Assembly: GCA_016779995.1 (NCBI GenBank)
Contig: JADHMO010000002.1
Location: forward strand, 62,001 to 126,000
Reading direction: 5' to 3'
Length of the DNA: 64,000 nucleotides
Source of the DNA: Flavobacteriales bacterium
GTDB lineage: Bacteria > Bacteroidota > Bacteroidia > Flavobacteriales > UBA7312
In this document: piece by piece, positions 38,138-46,056 of the stretch
How the letters are laid out: each line of letters opens with the position of its first letter
Numbering within the stretch: the first letter of the stretch is position 1
Made by a program: the position numbers and the translations under genes
The notes under the pieces: model-generated
Told to the model about the DNA's origin: nothing
Database searches by the model: none
The model's input: only the letters and a program-made list of their open reading frames with translations

Positions 38138-38145
38138 CAAAGATA
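38138..38145 (-). promoter_or_regulatory. -7 box six bases before mrp
   Basis: Minus-strand TATCTTTG matches TAnnTTTG and ends six bases before ATG 38131, so the mRNA is predicted to be leaderless or nearly so. It drives mrp-nfu-korA-korB. Confidence 0.55.
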
Positions 38146-38172
38146 CGCAATTGCCGCTTTATTTAGAATGAT

Positions 38173-38499
38173 TCAACTTAATTCTTTGCTAGGGTCCCAA
38201 AAGACATTTTGTAAGTCTTGAATTTGATTGTCGAGAACCTCTATACCTTCATTTTCTAAAAGCTGTTGCATCAAAGTGATACCATCAAAGTGAAATTTGC
38301 CAGTGAGTAAACCTTGCTTATTAACTACCCTATGAGCAGGGATTTCAACGGTATTGACCTTGTTTAATGCCCAGCCTACCATACGTGCAGATTGTGGGCT
38401 ACCTAAATACTTGGCAATAGCACCATAGCTCGTTACTCGTCCTTTAGGAATTTGAATAACGACCTCATACACTTTTGAGAAGAAATTATTTGATGGCAT
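38173..38499 (-). CDS. Alkyltransferase-like (ATL) DNA repair protein
   Basis: A 108-residue protein of the MGMT C-terminal domain family. It has the winged-helix RVTSYGAIAKYLGSPQSARMVGWAL segment with the nucleotide-flipping Arg region. In the active-site motif the catalytic cysteine is replaced: PAHR at 54-57 has Ala55 in place of the PCHR cysteine. It therefore cannot accept alkyl groups and should act as an ATL protein that binds O6-alkylguanine and hands it to nucleotide excision repair. The start is ATG 38499 (MPSNNFFSKV). A longer frame to 38580 runs back into the promoter region of the divergent fibre-like gene. A TAATTTTG box ends nine bases upstream. Confidence 0.9.
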   Translation of the reverse strand: MPSNNFFSKVYEVVIQIPKGRVTSYGAIAKYLGSPQSARMVGWALNKVNTVEIPAHRVVNKQGLLTGKFHFDGITLMQQLLENEGIEVLDNQIQDLQNVFWDPSKELS

Positions 38500-38578
38500 A
38501 TTTTTTAACAAAATTAAAGTAGTTTTTTTGATTTTTGATAGAAATTTATTAGTTTTCCAAGCCCTATATATTTTAAAC

Positions 38579-38695
38579 ATGAAAAACTATGTCTTCCGTC
38601 TTCCGTCTTCCGTCTTCCGTCTTTTGTTTTTGTTTTTTTATTTCGTTTCAACTTCAAGCTCAATTAAATTCAGAACAACTAATACGAGTTCATAA
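38579..38695 (+). other. Out-of-frame start of the fibre-like gene (alternative phase)
   Basis: ATG 38579 (MKNYVFRLPSS) has the MKN start usual for Bacteroidota signal peptides and lies four bases after a TATATTTT box (one mismatch to TAnnTTTG, 38567-38574). In the present repeat number it is out of frame with the mature protein and ends after 38 residues at TAA 38693-38695. Losing one 7-base repeat (or gaining two) would join it to the main frame and give MKNYVFRLPSSVFCFCFFIS before the mature part. Confidence 0.6.
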
Positions 38696-39374
38696 TTTTT
38701 CAAGTGTCACCAATTTAAACAATGTAGCTAACCCATTAGCAGGTAACCTAGCATGTGTTCAAAACAATTTTTATTACTACGATGGCAGTCAGTGGCGAAC
38801 AGTATGGAATACATTAGGCAATGACAATATTGGCACTAATAATTTTTTAGGCACTACAAACAACGCTTATTTAAAGTTTTACACAAATAATGTGAAGCAA
38901 ATGGTGGTTGGGTATGGTAGAATTGGAATAAATACAGGAAGCCCAGGGCATCCATTTCATATTGATGGGGGAAGTACGAGCATAAATGATGATTTTATAA
39001 TTGCTACTAACGGCAATGTAGGAGTTGGAGTTGTACCAACTGAGAAACTACATGTAAATGGCAACATTTTAGCTAACGGAACTATAACTCCCGATTATGT
39101 ATTTGAACATTATTTTGAAGGCAGGTCTGTTACAAACCCTAACTATAAATTTTTAACATTAGAAGAAGTAGAATATTTTGTTAAAAATCACAAACACTTA
39201 CCGGGAGTTCCCTCAGCAAAAGAAATTAAACAACAAGGAGGGATTCTTGTTAATAAAGCTACTGAAATAAATCTCGAAAAAATAGAAGAATTACACCTTT
39301 ACCTTTTCGAATTGTACGAAGAACAAAATGAAATAGAAATGCAGCTGATTGAATTGGAGAATAGAATTAAATAA
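38589..39374 (+). CDS. Exported fibre-like protein, paralogue 1, probably phase-variable
   Basis: In the present register, ATG 38589 gives 261 residues: a signal peptide encoded by the 7-base repeat (ending LQLQAQ-type, cleavage near residue 25), a beta-rich middle (FYYYDGSQWRTVWNTLGN, about 60-78) and repeated GRIGINTGSPGHPFHIDGG / GNVGVGVVPTEKLHVNG blocks as in phage tail-fibre-like proteins. The C-terminal module (about 161-261) has NGTITPDYVFE, KHLPGVPSAKEI and a coiled coil (IEELHLYLFELYEEQ). This end resembles Bacteroidota S74/tail-fibre-type C termini, suggesting a trimeric surface fibre. It is the first of three tandem paralogues. Function is unknown. Confidence 0.8.
   Translation: MSSVFRLPSSVFCFCFFISFQLQAQLNSEQLIRVHNFSSVTNLNNVANPLAGNLACVQNNFYYYDGSQWRTVWNTLGNDNIGTNNFLGTTNNAYLKFYTNNVKQMVVGYGRIGINTGSPGHPFHIDGGSTSINDDFIIATNGNVGVGVVPTEKLHVNGNILANGTITPDYVFEHYFEGRSVTNPNYKFLTLEEVEYFVKNHKHLPGVPSAKEIKQQGGILVNKATEINLEKIEELHLYLFELYEEQNEIEMQLIELENRIK
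38591..38623 (+). repeat. Heptanucleotide tandem repeat GTCTTCC x4.7
   Basis: Four full copies of GTCTTCC plus GTCTT in a row, inside the signal-peptide codons of the fibre-like gene. A 7-base unit shifts the frame at each gain or loss. Such repeats near the 5' end of surface genes are a classic slipped-strand phase-variation signature. Confidence 0.95.
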
Positions 39375-39393
39375 CCCAAATATATATCTTGCC

Positions 39394-40671
39394 ATGAAAA
39401 AAAGCAAACTTATGTCTGTTGTAGTGCTTATGAGTTTTGAAATAGTCATATGGGCACAGACCTCTGAACAACTAATACGACTACACAACATTTCTACAGA
39501 ATTTGATTTACCTGCAATAGGTAATATTAATTCAAACCCACCCTACAAGGGCTCTTTACTTTACGTTTCTCAAGAGAAAAACATTTACAAATACAATGAT
39601 AATCAATGGAGAACTACTTGGAATAGTTTAGGCAATAGCAATATTGATTCCCAAAATGGATTTATAGGCACAATTGAAAATTCCGATTTGAGATTTAGAA
39701 CCAATAATGCCCAAAGAATGGTGGTGAAAAATGATGGTAAAGTAGGGATAAACCTAAATAATCCAATGGGTAGGTTTCAAGTTAATACCGCTAGCTTGAC
39801 TACTAATACGTATATAAGCACAGGAACTGCATCGTCTAATGCCAACAATTGGCTAACAAACGGTGTTCCGCAAAATGCAAATGATAATCTTAGTTGGACA
39901 TATTGGACCTCAGCTAATGTTGCTTGGAATTGGGTCAATTATTGGTATAGAATTGACTTAGGCGAAAATAACGCACAAGTGGTTAACAAATATCAAATAA
40001 TAAAACAATTTAATCATCACCATCCAACTAGATGGGAATTTCAAGGATCAAATGATAATATTAATTGGGCAAATTTAGATGTTCAACACGGCTCAACAAC
40101 TTGGAATTGGGGAGGTAGTATAACACGCACATTTCCAAACTCAACACCATATAGATACTACCGTTGGTTTATGCATAGAGGTTTTTACAGTGGCTCAGGA
40201 TGGAGTGGTGGCTTTTCAATAAAAGAGTTTAAATTATTTCTTTCTGGAGATCCAGACGGCACAAATCTAACAGATGATTTTATCGTTGCTACTAATGGTC
40301 ACGTTGGTGTAGGTATTGCACCTACAGAGGCTTTACATGTCAATGGCAACATTTTGGCAAGTGGAACGATTACCCCTGACTATGTTTTTGAAAAGTATTA
40401 CGGGAGCAATAGTATTACAAAGCCGAACTACACCTTTAATTCTTTAGAAGAAGTCAAATCATATGTTAAAGCAAATAAACATTTACCTAACGTAGCATCA
40501 GCACCAGAGATAGAGCAACAAGGCGGCATAATAGTTAATAAATCTACTGAAAGTAACCTTGAAAAAATTGAAGAATTATACCTCTACTTTTTTGAGGTCA
40601 AAGAAAAATACAATCGTTTAATAAAGCGATTAAACAAATTACAAAAACTCTTTGAAGAAACTCAAAATTAA
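39394..40671 (+). CDS. Exported fibre-like protein, paralogue 2, with discoidin-type domain
   Basis: A 425-residue paralogue of its two neighbours. It starts at ATG 39394 (MKKSKLMSVVVLM, signal peptide); an upstream ATG at 39349 overlaps the preceding gene. It shares the QLIRLHN start, the NQWRTTWNSLGN block and the NGNILASGTITPDYVFE to coiled-coil C terminus (about 317-425). Between these it has an extra domain (about 150-284) with alternating Trp/Asn strands (WYRIDLGENNAQVVNKYQII, WEFQGSNDNINW, YRYYRWFMHRGF). This has the pattern of an F5/8 type C (discoidin) carbohydrate-binding domain. It may let the fibre bind glycans. It begins 20 bases after paralogue 1. Confidence 0.82.
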   Translation: MKKSKLMSVVVLMSFEIVIWAQTSEQLIRLHNISTEFDLPAIGNINSNPPYKGSLLYVSQEKNIYKYNDNQWRTTWNSLGNSNIDSQNGFIGTIENSDLRFRTNNAQRMVVKNDGKVGINLNNPMGRFQVNTASLTTNTYISTGTASSNANNWLTNGVPQNANDNLSWTYWTSANVAWNWVNYWYRIDLGENNAQVVNKYQIIKQFNHHHPTRWEFQGSNDNINWANLDVQHGSTTWNWGGSITRTFPNSTPYRYYRWFMHRGFYSGSGWSGGFSIKEFKLFLSGDPDGTNLTDDFIVATNGHVGVGIAPTEALHVNGNILASGTITPDYVFEKYYGSNSITKPNYTFNSLEEVKSYVKANKHLPNVASAPEIEQQGGIIVNKSTESNLEKIEELYLYFFEVKEKYNRLIKRLNKLQKLFEETQN

Positions 40672-40676
40672 ATCAA

Positions 40677-41474
40677 ATGAACTTTCAAATTAAACTATAC
40701 AGCTATGCCATTATATATTCTATCTTAATGTTTAGTGGTCAACTACTTTATGCTCAAACCCAAACAGCTAGAAGTTTACTATGTATCCATGAGCTTACGA
40801 ATTTAAGTAGTTTAAATGCCATAACTTCACCTCAAAGAGGTAATATCGTTCATATGCAAGACAACTTATACTATTATGATGGCTCTAATTGGCGAGGGGT
40901 TTGGAGTGATTTTGGCAACCGTAATATTGGTAATAACGGTTTTATAGGCACTACCAATAATCGAGATTTAAAACTTAGAACTTACAATGTGGAAAGGATG
41001 ATTATTAAAGCCAATGGTAATGTGGGAGTAAGGCTTAGTAATCCAGAACATCAATTTGTAGTCAAAACCCAACAGTTTTTTGTTGTAGCAAATAATGGCA
41101 GAGTTGGTGTAAACACTAATTCGCCCACCGAAAAACTTCATGTAACAGGTAATATTTTAGCAAGTGGTACTATCACACCTGACTATGTGTTTGAACACTA
41201 TTTTGAGGGCGAAAGCCCAAGCAAGCCTGACTATATTTTAAAGCCCATAGAAGAAGTAAAAACATTTGTTAAAGAAAACAAACATTTACCTGGTGTTCCT
41301 TCTGCTCAAGACATCAAAAAACAAGGAGGTATCATAGTTAATAAAGCCACAGAAATTAACCTTGAAAAAATTGAGGAATTATACCTTTATTTGTTTGAAC
41401 TGGAAGAAGAAAACATTAAAATTGAAAAACGTATATCTTACTTAGAAGAAAAATTAAAAGAGTTAGGAAAATGA
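40677..41474 (+). CDS. Exported fibre-like protein, paralogue 3
   Basis: A 265-residue paralogue, starting MNFQIKLYSYAIIYSILMFSG with signal-peptide cleavage near LLYAQ. It repeats the family layout: NLYYYDGSNWRGVWSDFGN, NVGVRLSNPEHQF / GRVGVNTNSPTEKLHV blocks, ILASGTITPDYVFEHYFEGE and the final coiled coil (IEELYLYLFELEEENIKIEKRISYLEEKLKEL). It has no discoidin-type insert and no 5' simple repeat. It starts five bases after paralogue 2, so the three genes form one unit. Its stop lies two bases from that of trmB. Confidence 0.82.
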   Translation: MNFQIKLYSYAIIYSILMFSGQLLYAQTQTARSLLCIHELTNLSSLNAITSPQRGNIVHMQDNLYYYDGSNWRGVWSDFGNRNIGNNGFIGTTNNRDLKLRTYNVERMIIKANGNVGVRLSNPEHQFVVKTQQFFVVANNGRVGVNTNSPTEKLHVTGNILASGTITPDYVFEHYFEGESPSKPDYILKPIEEVKTFVKENKHLPGVPSAQDIKKQGGIIVNKATEINLEKIEELYLYLFELEEENIKIEKRISYLEEKLKELGK

Positions 41475-41476
41475 AT

Positions 41477-42142
41477 CTATTTCAACCTAAACCTCAAATA
41501 AGTAATAGGCATATTTTTTTCTAGAAACAATTGCTCGTAATGGGTTTTTATCTCCATATTTTCTCTTTGCAATACAGCATTGTAAATGTCGTGTTCGGCA
41601 TCTTCTAAGTGGTGCTGATGACCTTCAATAATTCCTAATGTATAACCGTGTAAAAATTGGCTATCGGTTTTTAGGTGAATCAATCCCTTGTCTTGTAAAA
41701 TATTGGAATAGCGTTCTAAAAATACAGGGTGTGTCAATCTATTTTTTGCTCTTTTCTTTTTGATTTGTGGATCTGGAAAAGTAATCCAGATTTCATCGAC
41801 TTCACTCTTAGCAAAACAGTATTCTATAAATTCTATACGTGTTCTTAAAAAAGCTACATTAGATATGCCATCATTGACTGCATCACTTGCACCTTTCCAC
41901 ATACGTGCTCCTTTAACATCTACACCTAAAAAGTTTTTTTCAGGATATTTCTTGGCCAAACCCACCGAATATTCACCTTTTCCACAGCCCAACTCTACAA
42001 CTAAAGGATGGTCGTTTTTAAAAACTTCAGACTTCCACTTGCCTTGGATTGAAAAGCCTGACTTTAATTCTTCAAATGTAGGCTGAAAGACATTAGGGTA
42101 TTCTGCCATTTGAGAAAACTTACGGAGTTTGTTCTTTGCCAA
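41477..42142 (-). CDS. trmB: tRNA (guanine(46)-N(7))-methyltransferase
   Basis: Methylates N7 of G46 in tRNA. It has the SAM-binding VVELGCGKGEYSVGLAKKYP, GVDVKGARMWKGA, and the DEIWITFPDPQIKKKRAKNRL catalytic segment, all typical of TrmB. The best start is TTG 42142, giving (M)AKNKLRKFSQMAEYPNVFQP, which matches the usual family start. An ATG at 42109 would remove the conserved KNKLRKF block, and another TTG at 42172 lies close to the divergent promoter. Length is 221 residues. Confidence 0.94.
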   Translation of the reverse strand: MAKNKLRKFSQMAEYPNVFQPTFEELKSGFSIQGKWKSEVFKNDHPLVVELGCGKGEYSVGLAKKYPEKNFLGVDVKGARMWKGASDAVNDGISNVAFLRTRIEFIEYCFAKSEVDEIWITFPDPQIKKKRAKNRLTHPVFLERYSNILQDKGLIHLKTDSQFLHGYTLGIIEGHQHHLEDAEHDIYNAVLQRENMEIKTHYEQLFLEKNMPITYLRFRLK

Positions 42143-42180
42143 TGCTAAAAATTTTATGCTAAAATAGGTCAATTTTTAAG

Positions 42181-42188
42181 TACTTTCG
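42181..42188 (+). promoter_or_regulatory. -7 box four bases before the glycosyltransferase GTG
   Basis: TACTTTCG differs from TAnnTTTG at one position and ends four bases before GTG 42193, predicting a leaderless mRNA. Confidence 0.4.
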
Positions 42189-42192
42189 AAGC

Positions 42193-43239
42193 GTGAATTC
42201 TAAAAAGAGAATACTTGTTGCCCCATTAGATTGGGGCTTGGGACATGCCAGCCGATGCGTTGCTATTGCTAAGACTTTAGAAAAAGAAGGTTATGAAGTT
42301 GTGTTTGCTGCTAGTGGAAGACCTTTAGAACTGCTTATTCAAGAATTTCCAAAAAATGATTTCATTAAGCTAGAGGGTTATAATATTAGTTACCCTAAAA
42401 ATGGACAAATGGCACTGAGTATGCTTAGTCAATTGTTTAAAATTTGGAAAGGCATTCGCCTAGAACACAAACAATTGCAACAAATTATTGAGGATTACAA
42501 CATTGACGGCGTCATTTCGGATAACCGTTATGGCTTGTATTCCAAAAAAGTGCCTTGCGTATTTGTGACACATCAACTGCAAATACAATCGCCCATATTT
42601 TCTGAAAGCTTACAAAAGATTAACTTCAACTACATTCAAAAATTTGATGAGTGTTGGGTGCCCGACTCAGACACGCATCTGTTGAGTGGTCAACTTTCAA
42701 CAGCTAACAATAGCCCTTTCAAATGTCAATATATCGGTGCTTTATCCCGTTTTGAGAAGCTAGAAAAAACAGAACATTTAGATGTTCTAGCCATTGTATC
42801 TGGTCCAGAACCTCAACGTAGTATGTTTGAGGAATTACTTAAAAAACAGTTAATCGCATCTAAGCTTAAAGCGGTATTAGTTTTAGGCAAAACAGAAGAA
42901 AACAAGGAAGAAGAAATAGGAAACTTAAAGGTGGTTAGCCACCTCAACGCCAAGTCACTGAATCAGCAAATGGTCAATGCTAATGTTGTCATTAGTCGCT
43001 CGGGTTATTCTACAGTGATGGACATTGCCAAATTGCATAAAAAAGCCATTTTTGTACCAACCCCAGGACAAACAGAACAGCTTTATTTAGCCAAATACTT
43101 TTACGATAAAAATAGGGCTTTTGCTATGCATCAAAAGGATTTGGATATTCAACATGCCTTGCAAAAAGTGGAGCATATATCCCCATTAGAAAGTGACGAT
43201 TACCAAGTCAATTGGCAAGAATTGCTAAGCCTTTTTTAG
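42193..43239 (+). CDS. GT28-like glycosyltransferase family protein
   Basis: A 348-residue protein with a MurG-like two-domain layout. The N-terminal domain begins with RILVAPLDWGLGHASRCVAIA (GLGH loop), and the C-terminal half has the donor-site SRSGYSTVMDIAKLHKKAIFVPTPGQTEQ segment. It resembles the MJ1255-type predicted glycosyltransferases found across Bacteroidota and Archaea. The substrate is unknown. The start codon is GTG 42193, directly after a promoter box, and no ATG alternative exists near. It overlaps the histidine kinase gene tail to tail by 15 bases. Confidence 0.85.
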   Translation: MNSKKRILVAPLDWGLGHASRCVAIAKTLEKEGYEVVFAASGRPLELLIQEFPKNDFIKLEGYNISYPKNGQMALSMLSQLFKIWKGIRLEHKQLQQIIEDYNIDGVISDNRYGLYSKKVPCVFVTHQLQIQSPIFSESLQKINFNYIQKFDECWVPDSDTHLLSGQLSTANNSPFKCQYIGALSRFEKLEKTEHLDVLAIVSGPEPQRSMFEELLKKQLIASKLKAVLVLGKTEENKEEEIGNLKVVSHLNAKSLNQQMVNANVVISRSGYSTVMDIAKLHKKAIFVPTPGQTEQLYLAKYFYDKNRAFAMHQKDLDIQHALQKVEHISPLESDDYQVNWQELLSLF

Positions 43240-44250
43240 AGTAAATGAAAAGGTAGTTCCTACATTTTCAGTACTTCTGACATTGATGGTCTGTCGGTGC
43301 GCTTCTAAAATGTGCTTAACAATAGACAAGCCTAAGCCTGTGCCACCTGCATTTCTAGAACGGGACTTATCGACTCTATAAAATCGTTCAAACAATCGAG
43401 GCAAGTGTTGTGCTGGAATACCTGCACCATCATCAGCAATTTCTACTAATAAGTTATCGCCCATTTCAAAAAGACGCACTTTAGTGTGCCCACCTTCTTT
43501 ACCGTACTTAATGGAGTTTTCAATAAGGTTAATAAGTACTTGTGAAATTTTATCTCTATCTGCCTTAACAAAATTATTTGTTGACTGATTGTTGATACTT
43601 AAGCTAACGCTTCTCTTTTTAGCTTTCATCTCTAAAATATCAAATAGCTCTTGTATATGTTCAACGATATCCCAACGGGTAAACTCTAGTTCAAGTTGAT
43701 TGGATTCAATTTTAGAAATCATTTCCAAATCCTCTACAATATTTATCATTCTGTCTACACTTTTACTTGAGCGTTGAAGGTATTGCATATTGACATTTTC
43801 GTCTCGGATAGCACCGTCTATTAGTGTGTGTATATAACCTTGTATATTGAAAATAGGTGTCTTTAGTTCGTGGGAAACATTTCCCAAAAACTCCCTACGA
43901 AAAGACTCCATACTTTTCAGTTCTTCTATTTCTCTTTGACGTTCATTAATCAATTGGTCCACATCTTCGTCTACCTTGTCCAAATCTGACTCAACATCAT
44001 CACTAACACCTCTTTGTCGAGTCAGGGTTTTGTATATAACCTTAACTCTTTCGTGTACGTATTGCTTTAAAAAATAATACGAAATCAGGTAAACAGAAAG
44101 GAGTAATGAAACTGAAATTACTGCAATTTGCCAAGGCTGTATGTTGTTTTCAAACCATATACATATCAGAGCAAATAATATAAAAACGGGCACTGCTAGA
44201 GCAAGTGTCAGTGCAATTGCAATTTTTTTAGGCGTTGTCCATTGCATCAA
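43225..44250 (-). CDS. phoR: Sensor histidine kinase, PhoR-like
   Basis: A 341-residue kinase with two transmembrane helices (about 9-33 and 40-62) and almost no periplasmic domain, as in PhoR. A cytoplasmic linker leads to the HisKA domain with FLGNVSHELKTP (phospho-acceptor His127) and a HATPase domain (NLIENSIKYG N-box, ADDGAGIP G1, GGTGLGLSIVKHI G2). It overlaps the response-regulator gene by four bases and lies in front of phosphate-uptake genes, so it is called PhoR-like by context. There is no PAS domain that I could recognise. Confidence 0.85.
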   Translation of the reverse strand: MMQWTTPKKIAIALTLALAVPVFILFALICIWFENNIQPWQIAVISVSLLLSVYLISYYFLKQYVHERVKVIYKTLTRQRGVSDDVESDLDKVDEDVDQLINERQREIEELKSMESFRREFLGNVSHELKTPIFNIQGYIHTLIDGAIRDENVNMQYLQRSSKSVDRMINIVEDLEMISKIESNQLELEFTRWDIVEHIQELFDILEMKAKKRSVSLSINNQSTNNFVKADRDKISQVLINLIENSIKYGKEGGHTKVRLFEMGDNLLVEIADDGAGIPAQHLPRLFERFYRVDKSRSRNAGGTGLGLSIVKHILEAHRQTINVRSTENVGTTFSFTLKKA

Positions 44251-44927
44251 TATTCGAATTTATAGCCAACACCCTTTACGGTTTTGACATAGTGGTCAGC
44301 TAATTTTTCTCGCAATTTACGAATATGTACGTCAATAGTTCTATCACCTACTACAATGTCCATTCCCCATACTTTTTCAAGAATTTCTTCTCTAGTAAAT
44401 ACTTTGCCGGGCTTGGAAATCAATAACTTCAAAAGTTTAAATTCTTTTTTAGCAAAAATGACTTCTTGACCTTTGTAAGTAGTCAAATGTTTTTCTTTGT
44501 CAATGACAATATCTCCCAATTCAATAATGGAATTATTGTCTTGAGAAATACCTCGGCGTTTAAGTAATGCTTTTACCCTGCTTACTAGTACTTTAGGTCG
44601 GATTGGTTTGGTAATGTAGTCATCTGCACCAGCTTCAAAACCTGCTATTTGAGAATAGTCTTCTGAACGTGCCGTTAGAAAAGTAACAACTGTTTCTTTC
44701 AATGAGGGTATTTCTCTGATTTTTTCACAGGTAGTAATACCGTCCATATCTGGCATTTGAACATCTAGAATTATAAGGGAAGGTTGTTGTTGTTTTGCTA
44801 ATTCAATGGCCAAGACACCATTATTGGCAACGATAACATCATAACCTTCAGCACGTAAGTTATAACTTAGAAACTCTAGAATATCTTCCTCGTCATCAAC
44901 AACCAGAATTTTTATATTATCGTTCAT
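44247..44927 (-). CDS. phoB: Response regulator, PhoB/PhoP-like (OmpR family)
   Basis: A 226-residue regulator. The receiver domain has the acidic pair DDEED (11-15), phospho-acceptor Asp55 in LIILDVQMPDMDG and KPIRPKVL with the conserved Lys. The C-terminal winged-helix domain has FKLLKLLISKPGKVFTREEILEKVWG and DRTIDVHIRKLREKL. Direct repeats of TTAACA type with 11-base period lie upstream of itself/porin, pstS and PiT, fitting the binding pattern of this family. The gene is divergent from the porin gene and shares its upstream region. Confidence 0.87.
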   Translation of the reverse strand: MNDNIKILVVDDEEDILEFLSYNLRAEGYDVIVANNGVLAIELAKQQQPSLIILDVQMPDMDGITTCEKIREIPSLKETVVTFLTARSEDYSQIAGFEAGADDYITKPIRPKVLVSRVKALLKRRGISQDNNSIIELGDIVIDKEKHLTTYKGQEVIFAKKEFKLLKLLISKPGKVFTREEILEKVWGMDIVVGDRTIDVHIRKLREKLADHYVKTVKGVGYKFEY

Positions 44928-44934
44928 ACATATC

Positions 44935-44942
44935 CAAATTTA
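44935..44942 (-). promoter_or_regulatory. -7 box seven bases before the response regulator
   Basis: Minus-strand TAAATTTG, exact TAnnTTTG, ends seven bases before ATG 44927. A second possible box (TATTTTTG, 44950-44957) lies further upstream, so both a leaderless and a short-leader transcript are possible. Confidence 0.45.
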
Positions 44943-44983
44943 ATTTGTACAAAAATATCATATAAAGCCATTCATTTGAGTAA

Positions 44984-45011
44984 TTTACAATTTTTTAACA
45001 TAGACTTAATA
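44984..45011 (+). promoter_or_regulatory. Pho-box-like repeats upstream of porin
   Basis: TTTACA (44984), TTAACA (44995) and TTAATA (45006) are spaced exactly 11 bases apart. The last repeat starts 27 bases before the porin -7 box, an activator-type position. Being in a divergent region, it may also control the regulator. Confidence 0.6.
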
Positions 45012-45032
45012 TAAGACTAGTTAATGTAAACT

Positions 45033-45040
45033 TATATTTG
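45033..45040 (+). promoter_or_regulatory. -7 box for the porin gene
   Basis: TATATTTG, exact TAnnTTTG, 30 bases before ATG 45071. Confidence 0.55.
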
Positions 45041-45070
45041 CCCCAACAAAATAATAACCAATAATTTAAA

Positions 45071-46033
45071 ATGAAAAAAATCTTAAACGTATTAGCCTTT
45101 ACATTTATAGGCTTAACTGCAATGGCTCAAGGTCAGCCAAGTGCAAAAGTATTTTCTAATTTCAACTACAATCTTTCTGATGAAGATAATAACTTCAAAG
45201 CATTTGAAGTTAACAGAGCTTACTTAGGATATAGCTATGCATTAAGTGATGAATTCACTACAAAAATCACTTTCGATGTTGGCAACAACAGTGCAGGAAG
45301 CCAATACACTGCATTCCTAAAAATTGCTTCTGTAAGCTGGAAAGCTAATGACAATATGAATATCAATTTTGGTATGATTGGCACTAAGAATTTCAAATTT
45401 ATGGAAAAAACTTGGGGGCACAGATACATTTATAAGTCTTTACAAGACAAACATAAATGGGCTAGTTCGGCTGATGCTGGTGTTTCTGTTGATTACCAAT
45501 TCAATGATAAATTAAGTGTTGATGCTCAGGTTCTTAATGGCGAAGGTTATAAAAAAGAACAAGAAGCCAATGGTTTGTTCAGAGGTAGTGTTGGCTTAAC
45601 TTACGACGCTTCGGAAAATGTAGTAGTACGAGTAATAAGAGATGTTGTGCCAAGAGAATCTTATGGTGACAACGATGCCCACCAAAGTACAACTAGTGCT
45701 GCATTAGCATACAAAGGAGATGGCTTTAGCTTAGGTGCTGAATACAACCTTCAAGAAAATGCTAAAAATGTATTGGATCAAGAGCGTACAGGTATTTCTG
45801 CTTATGGTAGCTATAACTTAAATGATGGTATGTCATTGTTTGCCAGATACGATGAGTTAAGTTCAGAAAATGACTGGAACTTATCTAAAGACGGTACATT
45901 TATGATTGTCGGTGTACAAAAGCAAATGGTAAAGGGTTTAAAAGTAGCCTTAAACTACCAAAGCTGGACTGCAGCAACTGAAAATGCTGAAGCTGAAAGT
46001 TCAGTATTCATGAATTTGGAGTTTAAGTTTTAA
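45071..46033 (+). CDS. Outer-membrane porin, phosphate-selective OprO/OprP-like
   Basis: A 320-residue exported beta-barrel with signal peptide MKKILNVLAFTFIGLTAMAQ. The mature part consists of amphipathic strands (LGYSYALSDEFTTKITFDVG, SVDYQFNDKLSVDAQVLNGEGY) and ends in FMNLEFKF with the C-terminal Phe required for barrel insertion. The NGEGY and FGMIGTKNFKFMEK pattern resembles the phosphate-selective porin O/P family. Combined with the PhoB-like regulator next to it, the Pho-box-like repeats in front of it and pstS behind it, phosphate or polyphosphate uptake across the outer membrane is the likely role. Confidence 0.78.
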   Translation: MKKILNVLAFTFIGLTAMAQGQPSAKVFSNFNYNLSDEDNNFKAFEVNRAYLGYSYALSDEFTTKITFDVGNNSAGSQYTAFLKIASVSWKANDNMNINFGMIGTKNFKFMEKTWGHRYIYKSLQDKHKWASSADAGVSVDYQFNDKLSVDAQVLNGEGYKKEQEANGLFRGSVGLTYDASENVVVRVIRDVVPRESYGDNDAHQSTTSAALAYKGDGFSLGAEYNLQENAKNVLDQERTGISAYGSYNLNDGMSLFARYDELSSENDWNLSKDGTFMIVGVQKQMVKGLKVALNYQSWTAATENAEAESSVFMNLEFKF

Positions 46034-46056
46034 ACTTTTCTTTTAGTAAAATTTAA

